Shown here: one piece after another, positions 7,793 to 8,150 of the stretch
Position numbering within the stretch: position 1 is the stretch's first letter
How the letters are laid out: each line of letters opens with the position of its first letter
Origin: JAFAHZ01 sp035656415
GTDB lineage: Bacteria; Vulcanimicrobiota; Vulcanimicrobiia; Vulcanimicrobiales; Vulcanimicrobiaceae
Length of the DNA stretch: 8,150 bases
Direction: 5' to 3'
Assembly (NCBI GenBank): GCA_035656415.1
Contig: DASRSM010000190.1
Location: forward strand, 1-8,150
The notes under the pieces: generated by a model
Databases searched by the model: none
Seen by the model: the letters and a program-made list of their open reading frames with translations, nothing else
Told to the model about the DNA's origin: nothing
Made by a program: the position numbers and the translations under genes

Positions 7793-7805
7793 TTGGAAGA
7801 GGGGT

Positions 7806-7880
7806 TGGAGGCGACGGGCAGACTTGAACTGCCGAATGGGGCTTTTGCAGAGCCCTGCCTTACCACTTGGCTACGTCGCC
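7806..7880 (-). tRNA. tRNA-Cys (anticodon GCA), with encoded 3' CCA
   Basis: The minus strand folds into a full cloverleaf. The acceptor stem GGCGACG/CGTCGCC has 7 perfect pairs. The D arm is GCC...GGC with GG in the loop. The anticodon stem GGGCT/AGCCC encloses loop CTGCAAA, giving anticodon GCA. The variable loop is CATTC, and the T arm GGCAG/CTGCC encloses loop TTCAAGT. The discriminator base at 7809 is U on the RNA, the expected identity element for cysteine tRNAs, and CCA is encoded at 7808-7806. The gene delivers cysteine at UGC/UGU codons. It appears intact. An integrase gene ends 129 bp upstream of its 5' end, and the panE operon starts 64 bp downstream on the same strand. I see no convincing promoter directly upstream. 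Confidence 0.97.
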
Positions 7881-7957
7881 GCACTTCCCAAAACGCTAGA
7901 TTCCGCGAGGGTTTCCGGTCCACCACCGGGTTCTCGTTCTTCCCACTAGAGGCGCCC

Positions 7958-7975
7958 CGTTGCATTTTCGTTGCA
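7958..7975. repeat. Tandem heptamer pair CGTTGCA-TTTT-CGTTGCA
   Basis: Two identical copies of CGTTGCA (7958-7964 and 7969-7975) are separated by TTTT, giving an 11-base period, about one helical turn. They are flanked by CCCC (7955-7958) and GGGG (7979-7982). They lie in the 129-bp noncoding stretch between the integrase stop and the tRNA-Cys. Paired short sites on one face of the helix, next to a tyrosine recombinase gene, could be integrase arm or core sites or a site for an accessory protein. That role is inference. Apart from this pair and a 5-bp hairpin at 7915-7929, I see nothing else in the spacer. Confidence 0.45.
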
Positions 7976-8009
7976 CGAGGGGACTCCTTCGGGTTCGGGC
8001 GTTCCACGA

Positions 8010-8150
8010 TCAGGCCGGTCGATTCTCGGCGATCGCCGCCCGTGCCTGCGCTTGACCAAGCGCATCGCCAATCGCCGTGACGGCTCTCTTTTGAGCCCCG
8101 GCAACAACGTGACCGTAGATATTCAAGGTTGTCGATGCCGCCGCATGGCC
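8010..8150 (-). CDS. Tyrosine recombinase (phage-type integrase), C-terminal end only
   Basis: The minus-strand frame is open from the right edge to a TGA at 8012-8010 and encodes the last 46 residues. It begins GHAAASTTLNIYGHV, the final catalytic block of tyrosine recombinases. The His of the G-H pair is a conserved active-site position. Ten residues later the Tyr in N-I-Y-G-H is the nucleophile that forms the 3'-phosphotyrosine link with DNA. A helical tail (VVAGAQKRAVTAIGDAL, then an Ala-rich end) follows, as in integrases of phages and integrative elements. The spacing between His and Tyr fits the 'GHxxxxTTLxIYxH' subgroup rather than Xer proteins, which have one residue less. The N-terminal arm-binding and core-binding domains and the R...HxxR residues lie beyond the edge, so I cannot tell whether the gene is intact. 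Its closeness to tRNA-Cys suggests the end of an integrated element or a relic of one. Confidence 0.85.
   Translation of the reverse strand, partial: GHAAASTTLNIYGHVVAGAQKRAVTAIGDALGQAQARAAIAENRPA

Noticed and set aside
7915..7929. CCGGT-CCACC-ACCGG hairpin downstream of the integrase stop
   Set aside because: It has only 5 pairs and is not followed by a U-tract on the minus strand, so I would not call it a terminator in GC-rich DNA.
7742..8009. A sigma-70 promoter for tRNA-Cys or panE
   Set aside because: I looked on the minus strand for paired -35/-10 hexamers at 16-18 bp spacing and found no combination better than isolated weak matches. The organism's consensus is unknown.
7793..8080. 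A plus-strand open frame of 95 codons starting just left of the tRNA
   Set aside because: It reads through the antisense strand of the tRNA-Cys (the GRLELPN-type peptide is a well-known artefact of tRNA complements) and then through the antisense of the integrase tail.
8082..8097. GGCTC-TCTTTT-GAGCC hairpin resembling a terminator stem
   Set aside because: It lies within the integrase coding sequence (Ala-Gln-Lys-Arg-Ala), has only 5 pairs and has no T-run on the transcribed side.
1..8150. CRISPR array, toxin-antitoxin pair, defence island or retroelement
   Set aside because: No regularly spaced repeats, no small overlapping toxin-like gene pairs, no reverse transcriptase and no nuclease cassette are visible. 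The coding space is filled by ordinary, recognisable families.

Overview
The window is GC-rich chromosomal DNA. Every feature I can support lies on the minus strand, so transcription runs from right to left. No gene fixes the taxonomy. The high GC, the exported M16 and DUF885 proteins with Gram-negative-style signal peptides, and the tRNA-Cys with an encoded CCA fit an under-sampled Gram-negative phylum. Eremiobacterota/Vulcanimicrobiota or Acidobacteriota are my guesses, from general impression only.

Right edge (about 7740-8150): the last 46 codons of a tyrosine recombinase (integrase) enter from the right and stop at 8010. A 129-bp spacer follows, with a helically phased pair of heptamers. 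Next is a complete tRNA-Cys (anticodon GCA, U73, encoded CCA) at 7880-7806, then a 64-bp spacer with an imperfect dyad. An integrase beside a tRNA is the usual sign of an integrated element. Here, however, the integrase is on the 5' side of the tRNA, opposite to the usual arrangement.

Main block (7741 to 1): six tightly packed genes that look like one operon. In order of transcription they are a PanE/ApbA-family ketopantoate reductase, a GNAT acetyltransferase, the DNA helicase RecG, a signal-peptide-bearing double-domain M16 metallopeptidase, a HAD-family phosphatase, and the N-terminal half of an exported DUF885 protein that runs off the left edge. The junctions are an ATGA overlap, a TTGA overlap, a 13-bp gap, a 4-bp gap and an ATGA overlap. 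The recG start is inferred to be TTG inside the TTGA overlap, with GGAG eight bases upstream.

Functionally the operon mixes housekeeping enzymes (a possible CoA/pantothenate step, branch migration at stalled forks) with two proteins likely to act outside the cytoplasm. One is the M16 protein, with a catalytic N-half and a degenerate C-half. The other is DUF885, which I suspect is also a peptidase. I see no clear sigma-70 promoter in the 64-bp gap, so read-through from the tRNA region is possible. I did not find a novel defence or mobile system. The part most worth following is the integrase/tRNA-Cys junction, which continues beyond the right edge.
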